Origin: RDYJ01 sp034931405
GTDB lineage: Bacteria; Cyanobacteriota; Cyanobacteriia; Cyanobacteriales; Nostocaceae
DNA: 64,000 nt
Assembly (NCBI RefSeq): GCF_034931405.1
Contig: NZ_JAYGHA010000013.1
Coordinates: forward strand, 1 to 64,000
Direction of reading: 5' to 3'
Of this stretch, positions 52,083-60,568 are shown piece by piece; position 1 is the stretch's first letter; every line of letters starts with the position of its first letter. A program made the translations under genes and the position numbers. The notes under the pieces are model-generated. The model was not told the origin of the DNA. It searched no databases and saw only the letters and a program-made list of their open reading frames with translations.

Positions 52083-53537
52083 ATGATGAGTAAATTAAAA
52101 TCCCGAAAACAAGGTAATCTATGGTTTGAGAGGTTAATAGCTATTACTGCCACTGTCAACTTAGGGTTAGTTTTGTTTGATTTGAGTTACGTAAATTGGC
52201 GTGATTTCTACTTCCGTAGAGTTCCTCAAATCACCCAGATTTATGACCCGATTAAAGGTATTGAACCACATCGAGACACGAAAAATTATTTAGAAACAAT
52301 AGCTGCTTTAGAAGAACAGGTTAGCCAAACAGGTTTAAACTCACCTCAAGTCAAAACCAAGTTAGCAGAAATCAGCAGTCTCAGCAACGAGATAATTGAT
52401 AGTAACCCCTTTGCTAGTGTGGGTAAAAGCGGAACTCTAGAAAAAATTAAAAACCGGATGCGGGAACACGTTGGACAAAAGTCTTCAAAACAGGCTTTTG
52501 CTACTTTTTGGAGTCCAGCGTATTTATCTAAACGGGGCTGGATTCAAGAAATTAATTTTTTCAATCAGCAAATTCGTCCTGGAATTGCCGCCAATTATTA
52601 CCGTAAAATCGGGGAAAATGGCGAGTTTATCGATAATTTTTGGCTAATTGATTTACCATTTGTCGTGATATTTGCCTTAGAATTACTGGGACGGACTTTT
52701 TATATCAAACGTCAAAATCATCATTTAAGCTGGTTGGAAGCAATTTTGTGGCGTTGGTATGACTTATTTTTAATAATTCCCTTTTGGCGCTGGTTGCGAG
52801 TTTTATCAGTATTAGTACGTTTAGATCAAGCACAGTTAATTGATCTACATTTAGTCAGGAAGCAAATTCACCAAGGTATAGTAGCCAATTTTGCCGAAGA
52901 AATCACAGAAATTGTGGTGGTGCGGGTAATTAACCAAATGCAGGGGTCAATTCAGCGCGGTGAAATAATTAAATTGCTATTACAGCCAGAAAAAGAGCGT
53001 GCCTACATAGATATTAATAATATCAACGAAGTAGAAGCGATCGCTGGACTGTTAGTACAAACTATCGTTAATCAAGTTCTCCCCAAAATCCAACCAGAAA
53101 TTAATGCCATTTTGCGCCACAATATTGAAACTGCTTTTGGGCAAATACCGATTTATCGTAACTTGCTGATGCTGCCAGGAGTGGGACAAGCACAAAGCCA
53201 GTTAAGTGAACAACTAGCCAATCAAATTACCACTAACCTATATATTGCCTTAGTTAGCGCCATTAAAGATCCAGTCGCTGCCAAACTTTCTAGTCAGTTA
53301 TTAGAAAAATTTACTACTGTTTTAGGTGCGGAAATTCAGCAGAAACACGTAATTTCTGAAATTCAAAGTCTACTCAATGACTTTTTAGAAGAAGTCAAAA
53401 TTAACTACGTCCAACGCCTATCCCAAGAAGATATTGAGCAAATTATCGAGCAAACAAGACAAATGCGATCGCCAGCATCTGTTCACACAGTAGTTGATAA
53501 AGGCGCTGCTCTCCCAGAAATCCGGGACAGAAGCTAG
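52083..53537 (+). CDS. Conserved cyanobacterial membrane protein, unknown function
   Basis: This 484-residue protein has one hydrophobic helix near residues 17-35, a polar region to about 185, two more hydrophobic segments (about 196-213 and 222-240) with a WRWYDLFLIIPFWRWLR motif, and a long helical C-terminus (250-484) of amphipathic character. It begins MMSKLKSRKQGN; the second Met may be the start. I recognise no domain; the arginine-rich segment after a helix faintly recalls ion-channel voltage sensors but this is weak. No operon partner. Confidence 0.6.
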   Translation: MMSKLKSRKQGNLWFERLIAITATVNLGLVLFDLSYVNWRDFYFRRVPQITQIYDPIKGIEPHRDTKNYLETIAALEEQVSQTGLNSPQVKTKLAEISSLSNEIIDSNPFASVGKSGTLEKIKNRMREHVGQKSSKQAFATFWSPAYLSKRGWIQEINFFNQQIRPGIAANYYRKIGENGEFIDNFWLIDLPFVVIFALELLGRTFYIKRQNHHLSWLEAILWRWYDLFLIIPFWRWLRVLSVLVRLDQAQLIDLHLVRKQIHQGIVANFAEEITEIVVVRVINQMQGSIQRGEIIKLLLQPEKERAYIDINNINEVEAIAGLLVQTIVNQVLPKIQPEINAILRHNIETAFGQIPIYRNLLMLPGVGQAQSQLSEQLANQITTNLYIALVSAIKDPVAAKLSSQLLEKFTTVLGAEIQQKHVISEIQSLLNDFLEEVKINYVQRLSQEDIEQIIEQTRQMRSPASVHTVVDKGAALPEIRDRS

Positions 53538-53562
53538 GGTGATGGGGAGAATAAATAATTAT

Positions 53563-53597
53563 CTGTTCCCTGTTCCCTATTCCCTATTCCCTGTTCC
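53563..53597. repeat. CTGTTCC/CTATTCC heptads, five copies
   Basis: CTGTTCC, CTGTTCC, CTATTCC, CTATTCC, CTGTTCC run without interruption from 53563 to 53597, shortly after the membrane-protein stop. Confidence 0.93.
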
Positions 53598-53643
53598 CTG
53601 ACTGATGACTAACGAAAAAAATACGCTACACTCATGTTAGGGG

Positions 53644-53721
53644 CGAACCAGCGACGGTTCGTCACAAGACTTCTTGGAAGATATCCCTATCGCCGGAAGT
53701 GGGTCGAAGCCCACTTTTTTT
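53644..53721 (+). promoter_or_regulatory. rimP leader with attenuator-like hairpin
   Basis: Two hairpins precede rimP: CGAACC/GGTTCG (53644-53661), then AGTGGG/CCCACT (53698-53715, loop TCGAAG) followed by seven T. The second has the form of an intrinsic terminator only about 14 bases before the rimP start codon. This resembles the rimP-leader attenuator described in other bacteria for rimP-nusA-infB operons. Regulation is inference. Confidence 0.6.
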
Positions 53722-53734
53722 ATTGAATTCTCGC

Positions 53735-54196
53735 ATGACTCATCCTTTAGTCCCACAAATTATTGACTTGGCGACCCCAGTAGCAACAGAACTGGGATTG
53801 GAAATTGCTGGCATAGTTTTTCACACTAACCAACGTCCGCCAACTTTACGGGTAGACATCCGTAATCCTCAACAGGATACTGGTTTAGACGATTGCGAAC
53901 GGATGAGCCGTGCTTTAGAAGCTTCCTTAGATGCGGCAGAGATAATTCCAGATGCTTATGTATTGGAAGTATCTAGTCCTGGAATTTCGCGACAACTGAT
54001 AACTGACAGGGAGTTTATTTCCTTTAAAGGATTTCCTGTAGTTATTTCCACTTCTGAACCTTACGAAGGACAGCAAGAGTGGATTGGTCAGTTGATTCGC
54101 CGGGATGAAACAAAAGTTTACTTAAACCAAAAAGGTCGTGTAGTGGAAATTCCCCGATCCCTAGTTACCAGGGTGCAACTGGATGAGCGCCGCTAA
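53735..54196 (+). CDS. rimP: Ribosome maturation factor RimP
   Basis: RimP assists 30S subunit maturation. The 153-residue protein has GLEIAGIVFHTNQ, RVDIRNP, CERMSRALEASLD and YVLEVSSPGISRQL, all family landmarks. The start is the ATG at 53735 (MTHPLVPQI); the upstream in-frame GTG at 53699 lies inside the leader hairpin and is unlikely. First gene of rimP-nusA-ylxR-infB. Confidence 0.94.
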   Translation: MTHPLVPQIIDLATPVATELGLEIAGIVFHTNQRPPTLRVDIRNPQQDTGLDDCERMSRALEASLDAAEIIPDAYVLEVSSPGISRQLITDREFISFKGFPVVISTSEPYEGQQEWIGQLIRRDETKVYLNQKGRVVEIPRSLVTRVQLDERR

Positions 54197-54315
54197 CCAA
54201 ATTTAGATTTTAGATCCTAGATTTTAGACTGGGGGTTTTAGATAGAAATCTGAAATCCCAAATTTAAAGTTAAAAATTGTGGCGGTTGCTGACAGATAAG
54301 TTAAGGAGATTGCTT

Positions 54316-55593
54316 ATGTCAATGGTTACTTTACCTGGATTAAAAGATTTAATTGAAAGCATCAGCCGCGAGCGAAATTTACCTCGTTTAGCAGTGCAAT
54401 CATCTATTAGAGAAGCATTACTTAAAGGTTACGAACGTTATCGCCGCGCCCAAAATTTAGAGCGCAAACAATTTGATGAAACCTATTTTGATAATTTTGA
54501 AGTAGAACTTGATATTGATGGAGAAGGATTTCGAGTTCTTTCTACTAAAACAATTGTCGAAGAAGTTAATAATTCCGACCATCAAATTTCTCTAGATGAA
54601 GTGCAACAAGTTGCGCCTGAAGCTCAATCAGGTGATTCTGTGGTACTAGATGTCACCCCAGATCAAGGAGAATTTGGGCGGATGGCGGCAATGCAAACAA
54701 AACAGGTATTAGCGCAAAAATTGCGGGATCAACAGCGCCAAATGGTGCAAGAAGAGTTCCAAGATTTAGAAAGCACTGTTTTACAAGCGAGAGTTTTAAG
54801 ATTTGAAAGGCAATCTGTAGTTTTGGCAGTTAGTAGCGGTTTTGGTCAACCAGAAGTAGAAGCTGAATTACCAAAACGGGAACAACTGCCAAATGATAAC
54901 TATCGAGCTAATGCCACCTTTAAGGTATACCTGAAAAAAGTGTCCCAAGGTCAGCAACGAGGACCACAGTTATTGGTATCTCGTGCTGATGCTGGGTTAG
55001 TAGTTTACTTGTTCGCCAACGAAGTCCCAGAAATTGAAGATGAAGTTGTGCGAATAGTCGCAGTAGCGCGAGAAGCGAATCCACCTTCTCGTTATGTAGG
55101 ACCACGGACTAAAATAGCAGTAGATACCCTTGACCGAGATGTAGACCCTGTTGGGGCTTGTATTGGTGCGAGGGGATCACGAATTCAAGTAGTAGTGAAT
55201 GAGTTAAGGGGTGAAAAAATAGATGTAATTCGCTGGTCTCCAGATCCAGCAACTTATATTGCCAACGCCTTGAGTCCAGCCAGAGTAGATGAAGTGCGCT
55301 TAATGGACCCGGAAAGTCGCCAAACCCACGTTTTAGTAGCTGAAGATCAACTAAGTTTGGCTATTGGTAAAGAAGGACAAAATGTGCGATTAGCTGCCCG
55401 ACTAACCGGCTGGAAAATTGACATTAAAGATAAAGCTAAATATGACTATGCCGGAGAGGATGCTAAATTTGCAGATGTCAGAGCCAAATATCAACCGGAG
55501 GATGATGAAAATCAGATGGAGGAAATAGAAGATGAATATCCAGAAGAATTAGAATTAGAGAATGATAATTTCGACACGGATGAGGAAGATTAA
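54316..55593 (+). CDS. nusA: Transcription termination/antitermination factor NusA
   Basis: NusA binds RNA polymerase and RNA to modulate pausing and termination. The protein of 425 residues has an N-terminal polymerase-binding domain, S1 (about 120-190), two KH domains with GARGSRIQ and GKEGQNVRLAARL, and ends in an acidic tail (EDEYPEELELE). The start at 54316 is fixed by AAGGAG 8 bases upstream, rather than the in-frame GTG at 54277. Second gene of the operon. Confidence 0.95.
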   Translation: MSMVTLPGLKDLIESISRERNLPRLAVQSSIREALLKGYERYRRAQNLERKQFDETYFDNFEVELDIDGEGFRVLSTKTIVEEVNNSDHQISLDEVQQVAPEAQSGDSVVLDVTPDQGEFGRMAAMQTKQVLAQKLRDQQRQMVQEEFQDLESTVLQARVLRFERQSVVLAVSSGFGQPEVEAELPKREQLPNDNYRANATFKVYLKKVSQGQQRGPQLLVSRADAGLVVYLFANEVPEIEDEVVRIVAVAREANPPSRYVGPRTKIAVDTLDRDVDPVGACIGARGSRIQVVVNELRGEKIDVIRWSPDPATYIANALSPARVDEVRLMDPESRQTHVLVAEDQLSLAIGKEGQNVRLAARLTGWKIDIKDKAKYDYAGEDAKFADVRAKYQPEDDENQMEEIEDEYPEELELENDNFDTDEED

Positions 55594-55678
55594 TCCTCAG
55601 CTGTTTTGGGGCATTATCTGTTAAGCATCAACTTGATGCTGCTACCATTAACTGCTGACCTAACTGAACACAAAACCG

Positions 55679-55948
55679 ATGAAACCAAACTATCGGCGTT
55701 GTCTTAGTTGTCGCCGGGTAGGACTAAAAGAAGAGTTTTGGAGGATTATCCGCGTCTTTCCATCTGGGAAGGTACAATTAGATCAGGGCATGGGGCGTTC
55801 TGCCTATATTTGTCCACAAACTACCTGCCTCCAAGCAGCTCAGAAAAAAAATAGATTAGGGCGATCGCTACATGGAATAGTGCCAGAAACACTGTATCAG
55901 ACATTGTGGCAACGTCTAACCGAAAGCAATCCCCAAAATCAAATCTAG
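55679..55948 (+). CDS. YlxR/RnpM family protein (DUF448)
   Basis: This 89-residue protein matches YlxR: YRRCLSCRRVGLKEEFWRI, then GRSAYICPQTTCL and AQKKNRLGRSL. YlxR (RnpM) of other bacteria binds RNase P RNA or acts as nucleoid-associated regulator. Four Cys remain. It occupies its usual place between nusA and infB. Confidence 0.9.
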   Translation: MKPNYRRCLSCRRVGLKEEFWRIIRVFPSGKVQLDQGMGRSAYICPQTTCLQAAQKKNRLGRSLHGIVPETLYQTLWQRLTESNPQNQI

Positions 55949-56640
55949 TCGAACTAAATATTTTAGTTCGCCGAACGCGGAATACTGACTGGTTTCCGTC
56001 CAGATGCGGATCAAGGTTTCAAAGCCAGAAAGGCTGTTTCAGACTCCGATAGCATTCAGTTGCTAACATTTACTAAAATGTCACTAACAGAGCCAGATCT
56101 GATGAGAGAGGAAATCACGAACTCAGCACAAAAGTGTAAGTTTGGATACTTCACTCAAAATAACTTAACAACGGTAATCTCTAGAGAAATTGTGATGAAA
56201 GCCGAACAACTAACGCTTTCATCACAGCCTCTGTTATCGTTGTGTAGTGCCAAAATAGTAAATGGGTGTACAAGACAAGTGACTCTCTAACTTTTTAGAG
56301 AGATACGAAGCAATACTCCCATTAAGTTTTACTCGATTGTGTTGTGGAAGACTCAGAATCAGCAAAACAAAAACCTAAAACATGGCAACCTGGTAGCGCT
56401 CAAGCGCAGTTCGGCATCAAGGATGCCCAAAAAATTTTTTATGTAAGAAAAATTTTATGGGGTCTCTTCAACCATCGTTCTGGGTGGGGATGCCAGTATT
56501 AAACCGAAACATCTCTCTTTCCTAATTGGAGGCACCGGCAACATCACCAAGGGCAACCTAAAAAACAGTGATCAAAGGATGGAGATGTCGAAAACCAGGC
56601 AACCATCCGTTAAAACTGTAAATTAAAGGGGAAAGAGTGG
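55949..56640. other. Long ylxR-infB spacer
   Basis: This 692-bp spacer is unusually long for this operon. It holds perfect hairpins CTCTCTAA/TTAGAGAG (56283-56302) and GGCATC/GATGCC (56413-56427, followed within a few bases by AAAAAATTTTTT). A 76-codon frame (56060-56290) does not look coding. A separate infB promoter with a long leader is plausible. Confidence 0.5.
56283..56302 (+). promoter_or_regulatory. Hairpin in infB leader
   Basis: An 8-bp perfect stem (CTCTCTAA, loop CTTT, TTAGAGAG) about 340 bp upstream of infB. No T-run follows, so a structural or processing role is likelier than termination. Confidence 0.4.
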
Positions 56641-59600
56641 ATGAACAACGGCAAAGTTAGAATCTATGAATTATCAAAGGAATTGAATTTGGATAACAAA
56701 GAGCTATTAGCAATTTGCGACCAGCTCAATATTGCGGTCAAAAGCCATAGCAGCACTATCTCAGAATCTGAGGCTGAACAAATTCGGATGGCTGCGGAAA
56801 AACTCGCAGTGACGAATGTCACGGCCAAAAAGGAATTAGGTACAAACAGCCATAAACTAAATTCACAGCAAATAGGCTCCCGAAACCGACCTGCTGCCAC
56901 CCATAAACAGCAAATTTTGGAAATTCGCAAACCCAAAATCTTGAGAAATACTACCTCCAACGCATCAGAAGCGTCAGTTGCTATCAATAGTCAATTTGCT
57001 TCGTCTGAATCTGAAGTTAATTCTCCATCACCTCCACGGCCTTTCGCTACACCAGTCTCACCCATGAAACCGACGGCACCCACTCGACCTGTACCCCGGA
57101 ATCAATCTGAGACCCCACAGAAACCTGTGGCAGAACCGGATCATCAGTCCATTGTCCAACCAGCGCCAGAAAAAGTAAAAGCGGAAAAACCGGAAAAAGC
57201 TGTGTCTCCTAGACCCAAACCGGAAAAACCCCAAAAACCGCAACTGGTTGAACCGCCAGCAAGACCTGTGGAGGAAAAAACCTCTCCCACAGAACAGCTA
57301 TCTCAGGCATATAAACCAATTCTGAAGCGCGAACGGCGCAGTGAAGAAGAACGGGAACACACGAAACCCAAGATTAGCAAGGCAAGCACAGACCAAACAC
57401 CACATACTCCACCCCAAAAACCGGGTCGTTCTACTCCATCACCAGCGAGACCAGAACACAGAGGGAGTAAATTTGCACCCACACCATCATCTGATGTGCA
57501 ACGACCCAGGCCAGCACGTCCTGGTGAAGCTGTAGCAGCAATGCCCATAGCAACTCCACCCAAACCCATGTCTGGAGGAGCTAAAAAAGAGGCATTAGTC
57601 AATGAGCCGCCAATTAGGCCAGATTTGCTGGATTTGAAACGGCCAACACCACCACGTCCAAGTAAAGGTGGCAAAAAATGGCAAGAAGAAGAAATCATTG
57701 ACGAAATCAAAGAGAAAGCCAAAGTTGGTCCTAAAGGCAAACGAGTTAAACCCATCCTCGATGATGATTTTGAAGAAGAAGACTTACTGGATGAAGACGG
57801 TCTGGAAATTCCAGCCAACGTCCAAATGAGTCTTTCCATAGCTCGTCCACCTAAGCCCAAGGCTACTCGACCTACACAGCAACCAACATTAGTTGCACCA
57901 GCACCCACTACTAGAAATAATAAAAAGTCTGGTTCCCATCGCGACCAAAACCGTCGTCAGCAAGAAGTAGAAGTCAAGCGTGAACGTCCAGAAAAACTGG
58001 TGATCACTGGACCGATGACTGTACAAGAGTTGTCTGAGGGCTTGATTATTGCCGATACAGAGATTGTCAAAATCCTGTTTATGAAAGGCATGGCGGTAAG
58101 TATCACCCAAAACCTGGATATTCCCACCATTACCCTGGTAGCTAAAGAATTAGAAGTAGAAATCGAAACGGCAGAACCAGAAGCAGAAGCCCGCAAAGTC
58201 ACAGAAATGATTGACATTACGGATCTGGAACACCTGATTCGTCGTCCGCCGGTTGTGACCATTATGGGTCACGTAGACCACGGAAAAACAACTCTGCTCG
58301 ACTCAATTCGCAAAACTAAGGTGGCTGCTGGTGAAGCAGGTGGTATTACCCAGCATATCGGCGCATACCACGTTGATTTGGAACATGATGGCAAGCCACA
58401 ACAGATTGTCTTCCTAGATACCCCAGGTCACGAAGCTTTCACCGCTATGCGGGCTAGAGGAGCGCGGGTAACAGACATTGCTATTTTGGTGGTTGCTGCT
58501 GATGACGGTGTTCGTCCGCAAACAGTGGAAGCCATTAGCCATGCTCAAGCCGCAGGTGTACCAATTGTTGTCGCTATTAACAAGATTGACAAAGAAGGGG
58601 CGCAGCCAGAGCGTGTTAAACAAGAACTGACTAATTATGGTCTAACCGCAGAAGACTGGGGTGGTGAGACTATTATGGTTCCTGTGAGTGCCATCAAGGG
58701 CGAGAACCTGGATACACTCTTAGAAATGGTTCTTCTGGTGGCAGAGGTCGCCGAACTATCTGCTAACCCAAATCGTGTGGCTAAGGGAACGGTTATTGAA
58801 GCCCACTTAGATAAAGCCAAGGGTGCAGTTGCTACCCTGCTGATTCAAAATGGTACTCTCCATGTCGGAGATATGCTAGTAGCTGGATCGGCATTTGGTA
58901 AAGTCCGAGCCATGGTAGATGATAGGGGCAAACGAGTAAACGTTGCTACTCCCTCCTGTGCTGTTGAAGTCCTGGGCCTAAGCGATGTACCCGCAGCAGG
59001 TGATGACTTCGAGGTGTTTGCGAACGAAAAAGAAGCTCGCACCCTGGCAAGTGTTCGTGCCGACAAACAACGGCAATCCCGCTTGTTACAAGGACGTGTT
59101 ACCCTCACAACCCTCTCGGCTCAAGCTCAAGAAGGCGAGTTGAAAGAACTCAACTTGATCCTGAAAGGAGATGTCCAAGGTTCTGTAGAAGCCATTATCG
59201 GTTCTCTCAAGCAAATCCCTCAAAACGAAGTTCAAATTCGGATGTTGTTGGCTACTGCTGGAGAAATCACAGAAACAGACATTGATTTAGCTGCTGCTAG
59301 TAACGCCGTGATCATTGGTTTCAACACCACCTACGCTAGTGGTGCTAGACAAGCTGCGGATGAAGCAGGTGTGGATGTACGCGAATACAATATCATCTAC
59401 AAACTCCTAGAAGATATTCAAGGAGCTTTAGAAGGTCTGCTAGAACCAGAGTTGGTGGAAGAACCCCTGGGTCAAACAGAAGTACGTGCTGTCTTCCCTG
59501 TTGGTCGTGGTGCGGTTGCTGGTTGTTATGTACAATCGGGTAAACTGCTTCGCAACTGCAAAGTGCGAGTCCGTCGCGGCAGTAAGGTGATCTATGAAGG

Positions 59601-59763
59601 TGTTCTTGATTCCCTCAAACGGATGAAAGAAGATGCCCGCGAAGTTAACGCTGGTTATGAATGCGGCATCAACATTGATAAGTTCCATGACTGGGCTGAA
59701 GGTGACATCATTGAAGCCTATCAAATGGTAACTAAACGTCGTACCCTTACCCTAACTAAGTAG
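56641..59763 (+). CDS. infB: Translation initiation factor IF-2
   Basis: IF-2 brings initiator tRNA to the 30S subunit. The 1040-residue protein has an N-terminal IF2_N helix (VRIYELSKELNLDNKELLAICD), a long Pro/Lys/Glu-rich linker (about 65-450), then the GTPase with GHVDHGKTT (543-551), DTPGHEAF (593-600) and NKID (647-650), and the C-terminal tRNA-binding domains. Long linkers are usual in cyanobacteria. Last gene of the rimP operon, after a 692-bp spacer. Confidence 0.96.
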   Translation: MNNGKVRIYELSKELNLDNKELLAICDQLNIAVKSHSSTISESEAEQIRMAAEKLAVTNVTAKKELGTNSHKLNSQQIGSRNRPAATHKQQILEIRKPKILRNTTSNASEASVAINSQFASSESEVNSPSPPRPFATPVSPMKPTAPTRPVPRNQSETPQKPVAEPDHQSIVQPAPEKVKAEKPEKAVSPRPKPEKPQKPQLVEPPARPVEEKTSPTEQLSQAYKPILKRERRSEEEREHTKPKISKASTDQTPHTPPQKPGRSTPSPARPEHRGSKFAPTPSSDVQRPRPARPGEAVAAMPIATPPKPMSGGAKKEALVNEPPIRPDLLDLKRPTPPRPSKGGKKWQEEEIIDEIKEKAKVGPKGKRVKPILDDDFEEEDLLDEDGLEIPANVQMSLSIARPPKPKATRPTQQPTLVAPAPTTRNNKKSGSHRDQNRRQQEVEVKRERPEKLVITGPMTVQELSEGLIIADTEIVKILFMKGMAVSITQNLDIPTITLVAKELEVEIETAEPEAEARKVTEMIDITDLEHLIRRPPVVTIMGHVDHGKTTLLDSIRKTKVAAGEAGGITQHIGAYHVDLEHDGKPQQIVFLDTPGHEAFTAMRARGARVTDIAILVVAADDGVRPQTVEAISHAQAAGVPIVVAINKIDKEGAQPERVKQELTNYGLTAEDWGGETIMVPVSAIKGENLDTLLEMVLLVAEVAELSANPNRVAKGTVIEAHLDKAKGAVATLLIQNGTLHVGDMLVAGSAFGKVRAMVDDRGKRVNVATPSCAVEVLGLSDVPAAGDDFEVFANEKEARTLASVRADKQRQSRLLQGRVTLTTLSAQAQEGELKELNLILKGDVQGSVEAIIGSLKQIPQNEVQIRMLLATAGEITETDIDLAAASNAVIIGFNTTYASGARQAADEAGVDVREYNIIYKLLEDIQGALEGLLEPELVEEPLGQTEVRAVFPVGRGAVAGCYVQSGKLLRNCKVRVRRGSKVIYEGVLDSLKRMKEDAREVNAGYECGINIDKFHDWAEGDIIEAYQMVTKRRTLTLTK

Positions 59764-60226
59764 TGTTCAGTGAAGAGTGCTGAGTGCTGAGTTAATTGAT
59801 GAATGTTGAGTTGACTTAACTTTTAGTTCAACATTCAAAATTTAATTCTCAGCACTCACAACTCTGAAGCCACAAAGCACTATGGCTGATGCCAAGCTAT
59901 TAGCAGAAAAAAATATAATCATCAAGAGGAAAAATCTCCTGCTTAATTAAAAAAAAGTTGTTTTTGCAAATTTATCTGGGTATATCTCCCAGTTTAGTGA
60001 TCGATAACACAGAATTTGCGGCTATATAACAGTTATCTTTAGAAAAGATTAAGTAAAAACTAAGAATTTTAGGGGTAGGCATGGATCACATCTTACCCCA
60101 TTTGACAAATGTTAGATTTAGCTTGTTTGGTGTCTGTCTTGTTCCATCTGGGCAAAACAATCATCAATGCCAAATCCAAAATCTAAAATTGTTTGATTCT
60201 GGAAGTAAAATGAGGAATGAGGAACT
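59764..60226. other. Spacer after infB with terminator-like repeat
   Basis: The first 100 bp hold the nested inverted repeat at 59783-59856. The rest is AT-rich; a frame of 85 codons starting at 60081 runs out of phase through the next small gene and is not coding. A ribosome site GAGG lies just before 60227. Confidence 0.55.
59783..59856. terminator. Nested inverted repeat after infB
   Basis: AGTGCTGAG (59783-59791)/CTCAGCACT (59848-59856) encloses GAATGTTGA (59801-59809)/TCAACATTC (59828-59836). The long stem may terminate infB transcription; it also has the look of a dispersed repeat with AGTGCTG heptads. Confidence 0.55.
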
Positions 60227-60424
60227 ATGGCTCAAATTTCAGCTTCTAGCACTGGCCAGATTTCTCGTAATGCTCAAATTTGGCAAAACCTTAAATATGC
60301 CATCTCTGCTAGTTCCGGTTTCCAAAGCTGGCAACTAGAGAGCAATGCTCAATTAAAAGGTCTACGCCTAGAACAGCAAGTACAACGCTATTTACGAGAA
60401 ACTTTAGAAACTTTAGCTTATTAA
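60227..60424 (+). CDS. Small conserved cyanobacterial protein
   Basis: This 65-residue soluble protein begins MAQISASSTGQISRNAQIWQ and ends RYLRETLETLAY. I recall very similar short proteins across Nostocales, without known function. GAGG lies 6 bases before the ATG, and a terminator-like hairpin follows, so it forms a complete single-gene unit. Confidence 0.72.
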   Translation: MAQISASSTGQISRNAQIWQNLKYAISASSGFQSWQLESNAQLKGLRLEQQVQRYLRETLETLAY

Positions 60425-60472
60425 CAACACAAGACATTTCAAAATTATCAAAGATTTAACGTTTTTAATCTT

Positions 60473-60530
60473 ATACGGTTTAGATTACTTTACAGTCTTA
60501 ACATTGTGGCTGAAGTTATCTGAACCGTAT
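60473..60530. terminator. Terminator-like hairpin between convergent genes
   Basis: ATACGGTTTAGAT (60473-60485) and ATCTGAACCGTAT (60518-60530) pair except for one G-T position; TTGTTTTCTTC follows on the plus strand. It separates the 65-residue gene from the convergent PmbA-like gene. Confidence 0.6.
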
Positions 60531-60568
60531 TGTTTTCTTCACTATTTACTATTCACAGCTAGATGATA

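Noticed and set aside
55990..56040. GTTTCCGTCC sequence resembling a Nostoc-type CRISPR repeat
   Set aside because: It occurs once with no regularly spaced copies, so there is no array.
56060..56290. 76-codon frame between ylxR and infB
   Set aside because: Composition does not resemble a protein and the end falls in a hairpin.
60081..60338. 85-codon frame overlapping the 65-residue gene
   Set aside because: It is out of phase with the 60227-60424 gene, which has a ribosome site and a familiar sequence.
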